Shown: positions 13,476 to 25,900 of the stretch, in pieces | How the letters are laid out: each line of letters starts with the position of its first letter | How positions within the stretch are numbered: position 1 is the stretch's first letter | Assembly: GCA_003116995.1 (NCBI GenBank) | Contig: BDSL01000126.1 | Span: 124,001 to 188,000 of the forward strand | Direction of reading: 5' to 3' | DNA: 64,000 nucleotides | From: Yamagishiella unicocca | Lineage: Eukaryota; Chlorophyta; Chlorophyceae; Chlamydomonadales; Volvocaceae | Translations under genes and position numbers: made by a program | Notes under the pieces: generated by a model | What the model was told of the DNA's origin: nothing | The model's database searches: none | The model's input: the letters and a program-made list of their open reading frames with translations, nothing else

Positions 13476-16122
13476 ATGTCAGCAATTTCCTCTATAGATG
13501 CTGCGTTTGGAGCCATGTTGGGGGCCTTTGTGGGGGACGCCACAGGCGCAGTGCTCGAGTTTAACGATAAAAAAATATGTTCTGAGTCGGTAAGTCTTTA
13601 GTTGGTTGGCTCTTTTTCGTTTTACGTCTTGACAGCACTACAACTCGGCGGCCCATCCATTCCCGAAACCACCAGGTCGACCGTGCGTTAACCATGCCAG
13701 GTGGCGGAGTATGGGGCATAGGGCCAGGCCAGGTGAGATAGATTCCAGTCCAAGCCGCATGACGGCACGCTCCGCTGGAGCTGCGGCCCGCTCCACGCAA
13801 GGTCGTACATGCATTAGGTGTGTGACATCCAATACAGGCCAATTGAGCAGTGGCTGGGCACGGGGCCCCCTGCGCTTCTCCCTGTTCTCCGTGCCGCACG
13901 CATGTGTTCGCCGAGTGTGTTTGGAGGGGCGCAGATTCAATTTGGGACACGCGGGTAACCGCAGCCAGGCAGCAAAAGAATCGCAGCGAAGTGGTCACAT
14001 GGGCTTCGTTATTCCCAGAGGTTCTACCATGACATACGGCGTAGCCCACGACCCTTACCTGCTCCACTGGGCGGCACTCCGCGCCCTCAGGTCACGGATG
14101 ACAGCGAGCTGGCCCTGGCGCTTGCTTCGGGCCTAGCACAGCACGACCCAGAGGCCGGCTTTCCTGACGAGGCGGTGGCTAAGAAATACGGCGCCTGGCT
14201 CCAGAGCCGCCCCTTCGACGTCGGTAAGAGGGGCGGAGGGCCACAACGCTCGTGCGGAACCGCGATCCTGCATCGGTTCGACGGCTCCGTAACCACCACA
14301 CGATGCGGCCCTCCCTTGACCGCCATGGGAACGTCCGTAACGCGGCATGACATGAGGATCGGGATGGCGCGGTCATGGCTTGGGCACCGGGTTGCTGGCG
14401 GGCGGGCTGAGCGCGAGGCCGCCAAGCTGCGAGACTTGCGAGCAGACGTCTGGAACTCAGAGGCCTCGGACGCCGCACCACGGTCCACACGGCTCTGCGG
14501 TGGCCAACGATGTTGCATCCCCCCGAGCCGTGGCGCGCCCTCCCCTCCCGGCGCCTCCCCCCAGGCAACACGTGCAGGACTGCCTTCTCGGCCGCGCTAC
14601 ACCACAACGACAGCTCCGGGCCACTGGCGCCGGCGATGCGCAAGCAGGCCCAGGTGGGCTCCTCGTCGATTGCTCGACAGCGCTTCCGGTGCTGCCGTGG
14701 GAGGATTGAAGCGCCGTTGATTGTATCTTATACTGAGTTGCGCCTACTAGCGCGAATGCAAATGAGCAGCAGCGCGTACCAGCGCCTGGTCACGTTCTGC
14801 GACCAGGACACCGGCTCCCTCCCGCGGCCGTCCCTTAATTCAATGGGTAGGCCCGCCATGACCCAGTTCGGATACACGCCCGGGTTACCTCGTGTTCAGA
14901 TTGGCTCCTCCCGCGGTGCCGCTGCCTCCCTAACATGAACCATCGCATCTGTTCTTTTCGGATCCTGCAGTTCAACCGCGAATCCAAATCCAACGGCTCG
15001 CTGATGCGCATCACGCCACTGGCTGTGTGGGGCTGCCGCCTGAGCGACGAGGCTCTTGCGACCGCCGCCATGGAGGACGCCAAACTGTCGCACCCCAACC
15101 TTGTAGCGCACCACGCCAACGCCGTATACTGCATCGCCGTCAAGCACCTCATCATCAACCCCGGCGACGCGGACGGCGCCATCGCGGCGGCTCGGGCGTG
15201 GGCGGATCCGCACGCGTGCCCCGAGGTGGCCGGGTGGCTGAAGGACGCGCTGGGCGAAAGTGCGGGCCCGGCCGCCAATCGACTGGTTGGGTTTGTGCGG
15301 TACGGCTTCTTCTACGCATTTCGGCATCTCAAGTGAGTCGATTGGGGGTTGCGGGTTGGGGGTTGGGAACAAGGTTGTCCTGGGCTTAAAAGCCGCTGCG
15401 TCGTTCATTCGTGTCTGGAATTATGCGTGTTTTGGCGTGAAGCGGTTTATTTGGGAAGGGTCGATGCGGTCGGCGGACGCGTGGCAACCTGACGCTCGTG
15501 CCGTGGGCTCAGGGCTGCCGGCATAGGATGACCTGGGGGGGCCTCCTGGTGCGTAATCCGTCGACTTTGACCAACAAATCTCGTACCACCAACATGCCCC
15601 CTCACACTCCGCCAACAGTGCCGCCAATGCCCTTTTAACAGCCACAACGGCCGCTGCCGCCAACGCCTTCACATCCCCTTATCGCCTTGTGTGCGCCTCC
15701 CCTTTCGCCGCGCCCTTTGCCTTGCTCCACGCAGGTTACGCACCCCGTACCTGGATGCCATACGTGAGGTGCTGATGCTCAAGGGCGACACCGATACGAA
15801 CTCGGCGATCGTGGGCGGCATGCTGGGCGCCCTGCACGGCGCCTCGGGCATCCCCGCGCACATGTCGCAGGCCGTGCTGGGGCGGCTCGGCCAGGCCGAC
15901 GCGAAGGGCCCCAAGCGACCTGACTGGCTGCAGCCCGGTCACCTGCCGACGCTGCTCGCTCAGCTGTATGGCAAGGCCACGGGTGAGGTGGTGGACGTTC
16001 ACTTGCTGCCGGGAGTGCCAGCCACGACGGCGGCGAGTGCTAGCCCGGGAGTGCCAGCCACGACGGCGGCGAGTGCCAGCCCGGGAGTGCCAGCCACGGC
16101 GGCAACGGAGGCGGCGCAGTAG
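13476..16122 (+). CDS. ADP-ribosylglycohydrolase family protein
   Basis: Six exons (13476-13589, 13676-13732, 14091-14223, 14565-14653, 14971-15332, 15735-16122) join in phase to give 380 residues. Family motifs follow in order: the N-terminal GAFVGDATGAVLEF, MPGGGVWGIGPGQ, the metal-binding TDDSELALALA, RPFDVGNTCRTAF, SNGSLMRITPLAV, SHPNLVAHHANAVYC, and the second metal motif GDTDTNSAIVGGMLGALHG. These bind two Mg ions and position ADP-ribose. Proteins of this PF03747 family remove ADP-ribose from protein side chains or cleave related ADP-ribosyl compounds. The residue before GDTDTN is Lys where Gly is usual. The C-terminus ends in almost three copies of a 12-residue Pro/Val/Ala/Thr repeat encoded by a 36-base minisatellite. 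No organelle signal is obvious. Confidence 0.93.
16013..16110 (+). repeat. 36-base in-frame minisatellite, about 2.7 copies
   Basis: Three direct copies of a 36-base unit starting GGGAGTGCCAGCCACG, the last one partial and diverged. The unit length is a multiple of three, so it adds the peptide GVPATTAASASP without breaking the ADP-ribosylglycohydrolase frame. Confidence 0.85.
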
Positions 16123-17558
16123 AGCGATGGCTCGGGTCGGGGGGGCAGATGAGCTTGCTGCCAGCGGGACTGAGAGTGGACTGGGAATGGGGATGGCTGG
16201 CGGCGCTGAAAGATGAGTTGCCGATGTACGGCGTCCTTAGATCCCTAGGTACAAGGGCAGCCCTAGTATGGCAACCCGCAATTGGAGCGCAAGGTAGGCA
16301 GGGTAGGAAATGTTAGATTGTGCTGACGGTTTTACCGCCTTGACGGGGGACTAAAGGATTATACCGGGCTGCAGGGGTACTTGCATGGCTCTCGTGCGGA
16401 ACCGGCTAATGAGTTGTTTGCCATACTAAGTGCGAAGAGAATGTTGCTGCAGTTTTGGCCTTTTATTGGAAGCACCGCACGATAGGAAGGTAGGCAGCGA
16501 TTTTTCAGGGGAGTCGGTCGTCCTTCAGGTCCTTCAGAATACATGGCTTTCGCGGCAGAGGGCAGTCAGTCCAGCAGGGTAGCGGGTGTGAGCTGTTGCA
16601 GTTATGAATGCAAGGCGCGTTATTGCGAATGCAGCAGGGGGGGACCTCCCTGGAATGCTCCTGAAGGCTGTGCCCGGTTGATGCCGAGGGGAGGTTTTTT
16701 ATTCGCTTCAAGGGTCTGGGCCCTACCATTGACGCACGCCGAAATAGTGTATGACCACTTGCTGAAGAGCCCATAGCATTCATGCGCGGCATTCATTCGC
16801 GAACGTTAGGCGGACAGGACATCAAGCATTATCAAGGAGCGTTGGCGCTAGGTTTATCGTACGGGTATGCCGTTGGCATTTTTGGGGACGAGTAAAGGCA
16901 GTGGCGGCTTCGATCCAAGACAAGATGTTGCTGACAGATGCATGGATCCAACTGGTTCAGTCAGCTGGCCGACCGCCGCGTGCGCTCGTCGCGCACGAAT
17001 GCGCAGACATGCCGCTGCATCTGTATTGTAACCACTCTGTCCAGTTCGTGCCAGCCAACCGCCGCACGAAGCACATGATTTTCAAGCGTATGGCGCCCTC
17101 TGCAATTGCTCCGCACGCAATAGTTGGGCAGGCTCCACATACTCCACAATAGTAAACTGCACCTTTCACGCGATTGAGATCCAGCTGCCGCTGGGTGCGC
17201 CGTGCACCTTTCACGCGATTGAGATCCAGCTGCCGCTGGCAGCTAGGCGCACCATTATTGTTATCGTAGTATTCCGTCAGATGTGCATGAGTGGTCACGC
17301 ATCTCCAAGAATGTCACAAACCAGAAAGGCATCCAGCGCACGCACCGCCCCGATGCAGCTCGCTCTTGCCACTGCGCGCACGACGAGGAAAATACCGGCG
17401 CCGGGCCCAATAACCCACCAGCTCGCGCCGACGTGCTTCCCACAACCCTATCCCCCTCACCGCCCGGCAAACCTGCCCCCAACCGATCCAAGAATGCGCG
17501 TTGTTCACACGCAAGTAGCAGGCACCTACTGTCTGGCCTCTTCAACCGCACGCAGTGC
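16123..17558. other. convergent intergenic region
   Basis: Lies between the 3' ends of the ADP-ribosylglycohydrolase (+) and fibrillin (-) genes, so it should hold both 3' UTRs. I see no phased exons. A direct duplication of about 37 bases is present at 17157-17240. Confidence 0.4.
17157..17240. repeat. direct duplication, about 37 bases, two copies
   Basis: The segment beginning TGCACCTTTCACGCGATTGA occurs at about 17157-17194 and again at about 17203-17240, separated by a few bases. The copies look identical. It is non-coding. Confidence 0.8.
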
Positions 17559-19540
17559 TTAAGCTACCCGATGCACGGCAATGGGACTGTCCAGCGGCGT
17601 GAACTTGAAGACGGCCAGGTCGCTGTCCAGGTACAAGACCGGGAACACGGCCAGCTGAGGGAAGAAGGCGGCGCGGCTGCACGGCAGGAGTGACGCGCAA
17701 GGGGAAGGCTTAGGGCGGGCGCTCGGTGGTGCTGTTTTCGCTCAGCACAAGAAAGGACATGGAACCTGCAGCGGCGGTGTCAGTTGTGACACCTGGATGC
17801 GACGTCAAGGCAACTCTAAGCAAGGGAAGAGAACTGATGATGTGTACCACAATGTATCCATTAGCAGTATCAGCTTTACTGCACACCAGCTCACTACCTT
17901 CGCGAACGGCTGACAAAATACTTGCAGATGACGTCCTGATGCGTTGCGCATCTTAAACTTACCCCAGGGCCCCGATGATGCCGTCCGCGGTTAGCAAGGA
18001 GTGGGCAGCATCTGCAAACAAGACGAGGGTAAGGCTATCACGTGATGTGGACGTGATCCGAATATGCACTGAAGGCAATCGTGGCGTCAGTGGCGTTCAA
18101 CAACGCATTCCAGGTGGGACAAAACATGCCCTACGACGATGCAACTACACGGCACCCCCAAAAGTCGCATGGTGTGGGTTCCCAACCCTGCAACGCACGG
18201 TTTCACGCAGGTCGCCACGACCACTTCTGTCAATGTCGCTCAACGTCACGCTCGGGCCCTGAGCCGACGCACCCTCAGGCAGGTCCGCACGAAGGCCGTC
18301 CGCTCCCAGGTCCACCCAGAAGCGGTCGAACGTCACCTCCACTGCATCGTCATATTTGCGGGCCATACTACCTGTCATCATTCAGGGGGCGCAAAAGCCC
18401 TCAGCAACATGACGTAGGTGTTTGGCACATCTGTAGGTTTCAAGCGCAATGACCCGCATTCAGTGCCTATAAACAACAGCAACTCTAACCCAGCGGAAAA
18501 AACCGTACAATCCGTGCGATGCGGGCTTCTTCCGCGGGTGTGCCCTGACCGTGCGCGAAATATGCAGCTAAGCCTCTATGCCGGTATCGATGTGCAACAG
18601 ACAAGTGTCGTCAATCCTGCGCGCCGATCACCTCCAGCGCTGAGCCAGCCCTCGCCCAGGACCGAGTTGCTGTACTTCACGTTGGAGACGAGTGCGCTGC
18701 CCGTGAGCCTGTACTGGATAGGCTGGAACTGGCTTCCCATGGCCGCGGACAACCGGGCAATATGAGGCGCATAAAAGACCTGTAGTCAGGGGAAAGAGGC
18801 GCGGGCAGGCGAGTTTGTGCTTCACGTAAGCGCGTAACGCCATGGCATGCATGCCAATCAAGCGGGTTACGGAGCGCTGGGCGTCTCCTACGGCTTCCTA
18901 TAGAAAGGCTCGCCACGTGGCCTCGCCTCGCGCAGAACAGTGTCCAACGAAATGACATAATAACCCGATCGGACGCGTTTGAGGGTATGCACGAGCGATC
19001 TGGCATCAAAGGGGCCGACCGTACCTGCCAGGTGCCCTGCCCTAGCGCCACAGACTGGTTGCCCGGCTGGAACGTTGGGTTCTCCGCAATGAGCTGCTCA
19101 ACCGCCGGACCGAACTGCTCCCCATTGTAAGTGTGCAGGCCTTCGCCAAGCAATTGGAGAACCTGTGCGCGGGCGTTGCCGGGCGGGTAATAGACCTAGA
19201 GGTGTAACCGTCGTTTGCTGGCTTGTACGGATACACGATCGCCGTCAGGTGCCCCGGTAAGTGGAGTTAAGATGGCAAAGAGGATGCCCATGGTGCAAAG
19301 AATGCAAGCCTGCGCGCTGGAGATGCAGCATACCTTTGCGCGTCCAGTCGCTGGCACCGGAGCAGTTGCGTACAGTGACGAGACGCTGGACCCGTTACCA
19401 ATGCCGTCGCCTTTGTATGCTGCTGAGCGGACTTTCATTAGGCGCGCAGGCGCCCTTTGCACGCGTACATGGCTTTGGTGAGACGTGCATTTTCCCGTCC
19501 CTGGTTGTTGTCGCGAGGAATTTCGTAAACCTAGGTTCAT
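17559..19540 (-). CDS. plastid fibrillin / PAP domain protein
   Basis: Minus-strand exons 19334-19540, 19025-19195, 18632-18779, 18199-18371, 17963-18011 and 17559-17676 encode most of a plastid-lipid-associated protein. The phases match except between 18199 and 18012, where a small exon (phase 0 in, phase 1 out) is still missing. The first exon is rich in Ser, Arg, Ala and Gln with few acids, like a chloroplast transit peptide. The PAP_fibrillin domain follows: a helical start (AQVLQLLGEGLHTYNGEQF), the lipocalin-like strands GTWQVFYAPHIARLS and QPIQYRLTGSALVSNVKYSN, then VEVTFDRFWVDLGADGLR, and the family end GRAAFFPQLAVFPVLYLDSDLAVFKF with IAVHR before the TAA. Fibrillins coat plastoglobules or sit at thylakoids and bind hydrophobic molecules. 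The gene is divergent from the BRCT gene 389 bases away. Confidence 0.85.
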
Positions 19541-19929
19541 CCTTATACCGTGCGGGATGCTGCGCGCTGGAAAACCGAGGTTCGGTTTGGGATATGCGAA
19601 TCCTCGGTCAAGGCGTTAGGTAGGAAACAAAATCAATTACAGGGTATTTATGCACCGCACCAGTATGCAAAACGCACAAATAACTATTCCGGCTGATGCG
19701 ACTCTCCTTCCACACAGTCCATGGGATGGATTCCAAGCGACTGGATTCTTCGTTGACAGCTTTCGCGAGAAAACGAAACGAAACAGTAGCCCGAAACCAT
19801 ACCTAATCGCCATAACTTTTTCATGCTGCTTATGTGATACAGAAGCGGGCGTAATGCACGTACACACCGCGGCATCACATCGCCCTAGGACATGCAGCGT
19901 AGCTTAATGCTGCCGGTGGGAAGTCTCCT
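19541..19929. promoter_or_regulatory. divergent promoter region
   Basis: The 389 bases between the ATG of the fibrillin gene (-) and the ATG of the BRCT gene (+) must hold both promoters and leaders. It is AT-richer than the flanking exons. I see no clear TATA box. Confidence 0.5.
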
Positions 19930-22900
19930 ATGGCAGACACATCTCATGTTTTAGAGGGTTGCTGCGTGCACGTTTGGCAGCGGGTAGATGGTGACTTACA
20001 CGCTCACGCGGCTGTCAATGCCAAAATCAAGGCTCTAGGTGCCAAGTCCGCTCCACGCCTCAATAAGGAAATTACACACGTAATATTCCAACGGAAGCTG
20101 CATGCAACTGCCCAAGAGCGGGCTGCAGAGGACGCGGACCTGCGGGGTATATACAGCAGGGTCACCAAGGTGGGCAGCAAGCTAAGGCATTAGCCCTCTA
20201 GCCTGACGTCCAGGAATGTTGTGACACCGGCTTTGGACGTCCACGGAGTGCAGGTTGAGCCGCCCATTTTCGTTGTATCGCCGCTATGGCTGCATTATTC
20301 CCTGGAGAAGGGCACGCGAGCAAAGGTGGGTTTCCTCCCCCGAGGTGGACCCACCAACACGCCCCCTTTTGGGGGCGTAAAGTGTGGATCTCTGCATCTA
20401 GGCAGCACCTTGGAGATCCCACACGTTCATCAGCAACAGTCCCAGCGAACCCTTGCTACCACTCTCGGTGCACCACCTCAGGAAGTGAAGTTCCTCGAGA
20501 GGCGGCCAGCAGACCCCATCTTCCTTGTGACCAGCCCCAACAAGACAGGTACGCGTTGCGAGCACGTGCACGTCGGCACGGCCACGCATGTGATACACCG
20601 GCTAAAGGGCCCACGAATTATCAACTCGCTGTTCGCTCGCAGCCTCAGCAGGCGCCAAGCGCAAGCGCAAATCCGTTACCGCACGGCCGCGCGAGCTGGT
20701 GGACACCGCGGACGTGGACGATGCGTTATTCAGTAGCAGCCAGCAGATCCGCGAACTCAATGGGCCGGCACGTATCAGGAGCGCATGCTTTGGTGGTGGC
20801 GGCAGGGAGGGCCAGGCGAGCGCGTTGCCGGACCCGGATGAAGAAGGTACGTACACAAGCTACCGGGAAAGGTTACGAGGTGGAAGATGCTGGAGCTTCT
20901 CCGTTCGGCTCTTTGGAAACGTCCTTTGCTGTGCCGCGCAGGAAAGCCGCCGCCCTCCAAGGTGCCAGCGCTCGGTCCATCTGCAGCGCACGGTGCCCCT
21001 GCGCGCGCAATGCCGCGGCCGCTGCAGCAAGCGTGCCAAAAGCGCCCCCTGCGCCAGCTTCCACTCAACTTTGCTGTCATCTCTAAGTCACGGCCTGATC
21101 CAGTTCAAGGAGGACAGGCCGCGTCTCTTGCAGCCCCAAGAGCGCCTACGGACCGGCCACCGGTCTCACAGCCGCAGCAGGACGATATAGCTGGCGTGGC
21201 AGCGGCGGAAAGCGGCCCAGGCAAGAACCTTGCTCTGCACTGTGCTGACGGCCAACCCAGTGCCAAGAACAGGCAGCCACCTGCGCTATCACCGCTGCCG
21301 CAGCCCCCGCCGGCGCAGCAGCACCTCGACACGGAGATAGCGCTGGCTCCCGAACCACGCGCAGCTCGGCGGGTTGAGCAAGCATCACGATACCTAGCCC
21401 TGCCGTGCACCTCCGTGCCCCTGGGGACCGCAGCGCCCACTGGCTTGACCCGCACACTCCAAGATGAGGCACGCAGCGTGCGCAGCGTTGGCAGGGCCAC
21501 ACCTGTACACCCAGGACCCCACCCTACTGGCGAAATCACTGCTGCTGCGCCCTCGCGGCCACCTGCCCCCTCCATCGACCCCCGGCGCCCGCACATGTCG
21601 CCGTACCTGCCCCCAAAGGCACCCTTGCAGGACAAGCCAGCTGGCTGTGCGGAGCCGGTAGCTGGAGCTCCCATCGCCAATGCCGTGGCAACCGGCGTGG
21701 GTATTCCAGCAACCAGCTCTGTCGTTGCTCCTACTGTTGCCTCCTCCGCGACTGCTGCGTCTGCAGCTGCGCGGCCTCCGGCACGCCGCGGGTCTCGGTC
21801 CTGCTTGGGCACGCCACGGGGTGCCACACTCGCGAGAAGCAAGGGCCATATGACTCCGACAGGAACTCCACAGGGGCTGACGCCGGGTGGCATCGTGATG
21901 CCACGCCTCAAGTCCCAGGGCAGCGCAAATCCTTCTCGTTCCGCGACCGTAACGCCAGAGGCGGGCTGCGTAGGAGACGGTGGGCGGCGAACAGCTGAAG
22001 CAGCGGCGCCATCAGCGGAAACGGCGGCAGCATCAGCGACCGTAGCGGCGGCAGCGGCAACTTGTGCAACAGCGGCGGCAGCGGCAGGGGCGTTGGACGG
22101 GCGCCCTACCAGCCATTCGAGACGGTGCTCCTTTCACGCGGGCAGCGCGGCTGCTGCTGGGGACCGCGTAGGGCATGAGGCGGTGGCGGCTGCAGCCCAG
22201 GTCGCCTCCACGGCACGTCCACCAGGGTCTGTTCATCGTACGGCCCGAACACGCGGAGAGCTGCCGCCGACACCGCCTCCCGTCGGCATTGCAGCGCTGG
22301 CGCTCCAACAAGCCGGCATTAGCACGGGTCCTGTGGGAGCTCCAACGTCCGTGTTGTCGCTGGCGCCAGGTGCTGGCGAGGCTGCCGGCGGCAGGGTGGC
22401 GGCGGTGACGCCCCGCTTACGCAGCTCCGCTGCAGCAGCTGCGCGCGAGGGAACAGCAGCTCCTGTGGTGCATGGCTCCGGGCTGACCCCAGAGCACGTG
22501 ACCCCGCACTTGCGCGGTCCTGCACATGGGTGTGAGGTAGCTGCTGGCGGCGCGACGGAGGCCACCTGCCGCACTGTAGGTGAAATCACTGACCGTGGGT
22601 TGCACCATAAGGTCCGCCAGGTCACGCAGCTGCTCTTGTCACCAGTGGTCCATGAAGCTGTGCCTGGACGTCAGGCCATCACGGTACCAGCGGAAGCGGC
22701 AGAGGCAAACCGCCACGACGCCAGCGCCTCGGCGGCCTGTGGCTTGGCCGCAGCAGCAGGAGGCCTGGCGGCCGCAGCTGGCCCCGGGAAGACTCCCGCC
22801 TCGGCCCTGAGGCGCTCCTCCCGCTTGGTCAGCTGCTCGCCGCTGGTTTTGGCCCCGATGTCCCGCTACGCAGCTGAGGTTGCTCCGTGCGAAGCGGCGG

Positions 22901-25900
22901 GCCACCCCTTAGGTGTCAGCCAGCAACCTGCCCCCATTTGGCAAGGTTTCGCGCAGGCAGCGGAACCCAATGCCGTAGGGTCCCAGCTTAAGCAGCAGCC
23001 GTCACCTCTGCCGCAGAAGAGACCGCGCAGGGATGTTGCTGTCCTTGTCAGGGATGAGGGCGGTATCGAGGCATCGGAACAGCGAGCGGGCACTGCCAGC
23101 CGCACGCCGGCACGCGCGTGCAAAGCACTTCGGTGTCAGCCCACCCCTGGCGAGGTGCCCCAGGGACAAGGCCAGGATGCTGTACCCGACAGGGTGAGGC
23201 GTGCGCCATCGCACCCGGCTTTTGCGTCTGGACACACCAGCGCTTACTTGCACATTCCCGATGGAATTCGTTTTGCCACTGCCTACCTGAACATTGTACA
23301 CTTCCCCCACAACAGGTGGCTGTTCTACCGTCACCGTCCCTATTCACCCGCTCACGGGCACGTGCCGCTACAACGCCCCTTCCTGTGGCGAAAGCTCCGC
23401 AGCCAGCTCAGGCTCCTGGCCTGGTGCAGCAGCCGGCTCAGGCTCCTGGCCTGGTGCAGCAGCCAGCTCAGGCTCCTGGCCTGGTGCAGCAGCCAGCTCA
23501 GGCTCCTGGCCTGGTGCAGCAGCCAGCTCAGGCTTCTGGCCTGGTGCAGCAGCCAGCTCAGGCTTCTGGCCTGGTGCAGCAGCCAGCTCAGGCTTCTGGC
23601 CTGGTGCAGCAGCCAGCTCAGGCTTCTGGCCAGGCGCAGCAGCAAGCTCCCGACGGCTCGCCCATTGACCTTACCATGGACACTCAACAAGAGGAGCATG
23701 AGCCGCCGCAGGAACAGCAGCAGCATGAGCATCGGGTGCCTGGGACTCCGTCGTCGCCGCCCCCGGGTCCAACCGTGAGCCACATATCCGGCACCCCTAT
23801 GACCAGCCCAAAGTACTACACGCGCCACCAAAGCAAGCGGTTCTGCCGCATTGGTGTAAACCTGGAGTGCGTGCCGCCTGGCCAGGCCTTCACGCTGCAG
23901 CCAGACGGCTCCGTTGTGCTGGAGCCGGGCGCAGCCGCTGACGCAGAAACGGCAAACAACGGGGCAGTAGCGGCAATGGCGACATGTGCTGGCGCCCAAC
24001 GCGGTGATGGAGTGGGTGCAAGGACAGAGGGCAAGGCGCAGCGTGAGCCGGGCGGGATTTTGCCGCCTGCATACGGTGGCGCTGGTTCGGGTGAGGGGCT
24101 TGGTTGCTCAAGCCATGCTGCCCCGGGTACCAAGGCGGTAGAGGCAGCTGCGCCCAGCCCCTGGCAGCGTCCCGGCAGCGTCACAAGGTGGGTCAAGTCT
24201 ATTGTGGCGGGTTGGCGCGGAGGGTTCACTGGAGCCAAAGCCTGAAGTGGCGTAGGTGTTGCCGGCACCGTCCTCCATCGTAACATGTTACACATGCCCG
24301 AATTGAAACGCTATAATCGAAATGCCATGAGAGCACTGTCGATAACTGGGCAATGTTGCTGACGTCACCAGGCACGCCCGGCCGCCAGTTGCCCGTTTTG
24401 GCGTTCCGGAAGTTAACAAGCGAGGCGCCCTGGGCAACCTCTTTTGGGCACATCTGCAGGTCCCGGAGACGCGCGCTGGAGTCCGACCTGGTGAGCGCTG
24501 CACAAGCACCCCCCAGCGCAGCCGGAAAGGGTGCCCACGCGGCGCAACGTATTGCAGCAGCGGCCCTCGAAATGACAGCGCTGCCGGCTGCGGTCTCGGT
24601 ACCAGCCGCTGCCGCCGAGTTTCAAGCCGGACCCGGCGGTGCACTACCACGCTCCGCAACCCACCCCGGGGTTTCCGTGCCGGCCTCTCCGCTGGCTACG
24701 CCGCTAGCTCCAGTACCTCTAGTAAAAAAGGCCGCAGGCCCGGACCACGCCGCGCCCGCCGCTGCCTCCGTTCGTTTAGCAACGGCGCTGCACGCTGTGG
24801 CTGAAGAAGAAGAGCCTGTGCCAGAAGCTGCCGGTGACAGTGCAAGCCCAAGCCAGCGCCCGCACGCCGGTGACGGTGCAAGCCCGAGCAAGCGCTCGCA
24901 AAGGCCACCTGTCACACAGGCAACACCAAAGAACCCAGCTGGTATCGGCATGCCGCTGGCCGCTGCCTCTGCCGGCCGTGGGTGTCGTCGTGCCAGCAGT
25001 GCCAGCTCACGGAACAAGGCCCCGGGGACGGATTCCAAATCCGCCGCAGTAAGGCCCAACGTGGGATCCGATGCTGTGCCAAGCTGTACCGAGCCGCTTG
25101 CTGCGGTCACACAACCAGGCGCTGGCGACATCGCCCCGACAGCTGGCGGAACTGCGAATACAAGCCGCACCATAGGCGCGGTGGCAGGTGGTGTACCAAC
25201 AACATCAGCGAAAGCAGCGCTCGGGGACCATCCGCCTATTGGTGCTTTGCAACGAAACCGACTACGGCTTCGAAAGCACCCTGCGGCTACTGGTACCTCG
25301 ACGCAATTTGTGGCTGGCGCCGCACTGCAGAATTGCGCCGCAACAGGGCAGGCAGCCACTCTTGGCGAGACCCACGGCGTGCCATTAGATCAAGCGGTCC
25401 AAAAGGGGCAGACGGCCGCAGACAGCGCTCACACGTGCACCGCAGCTGCCGGGCCCACGCCTTCCCTCGGAATGGGTGTAAAGCGGCGTAACATCCTGGT
25501 TCCCCCCTCGTGTGGCCTCGCTCCAGTAGCAAATGATGTCGGCAATGCGGTGGCGTCAGCCGGTGTCCAGCAGTGCGTCAACCGTGTTGACACGGATGGC
25601 GAGACCGCGACGGCCGATGCTGCAGCCGGTGGTTTGGGGCCGCCAAACCAAACAGCGCCAGCTGCAGGCGGCACAGCCAGCATGGCCCTGGCCGCACCCA
25701 ACAGCGTCACATTGAGCAAGCCCCGACAGGGATCAACATGCGAAGGCGCGACAGCGGCGGCTGAGCAATCCGCTGGCCCTGTACAGGTGGGCGCAAAGCG
25801 ACGTGCGACGGCGGCCACGGCTATGACAGCTGCCGCCGGCGCAGCTAGGCCCACCGCAACCTACACGATCGCGGGCGGCAGCAAGCGCATCCGGGACCTG

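Noticed and set aside
16013..16110. Possible CRISPR-like array
   Set aside because: Only about three adjacent coding repeats without spacers, in a eukaryotic gene.
19215..19309. Hydrophobic minus-strand segment (ACILCTMGILFAIL) as a second exon or transmembrane segment of the fibrillin gene
   Set aside because: It lies within a well-formed phase-0 intron (19196-19333), and including it leads to an in-frame TAG.
21105..21911. 268-codon minus-strand ORF within the BRCT linker
   Set aside because: Antisense to exon 5 of the BRCT gene, with no motifs and no splice support.
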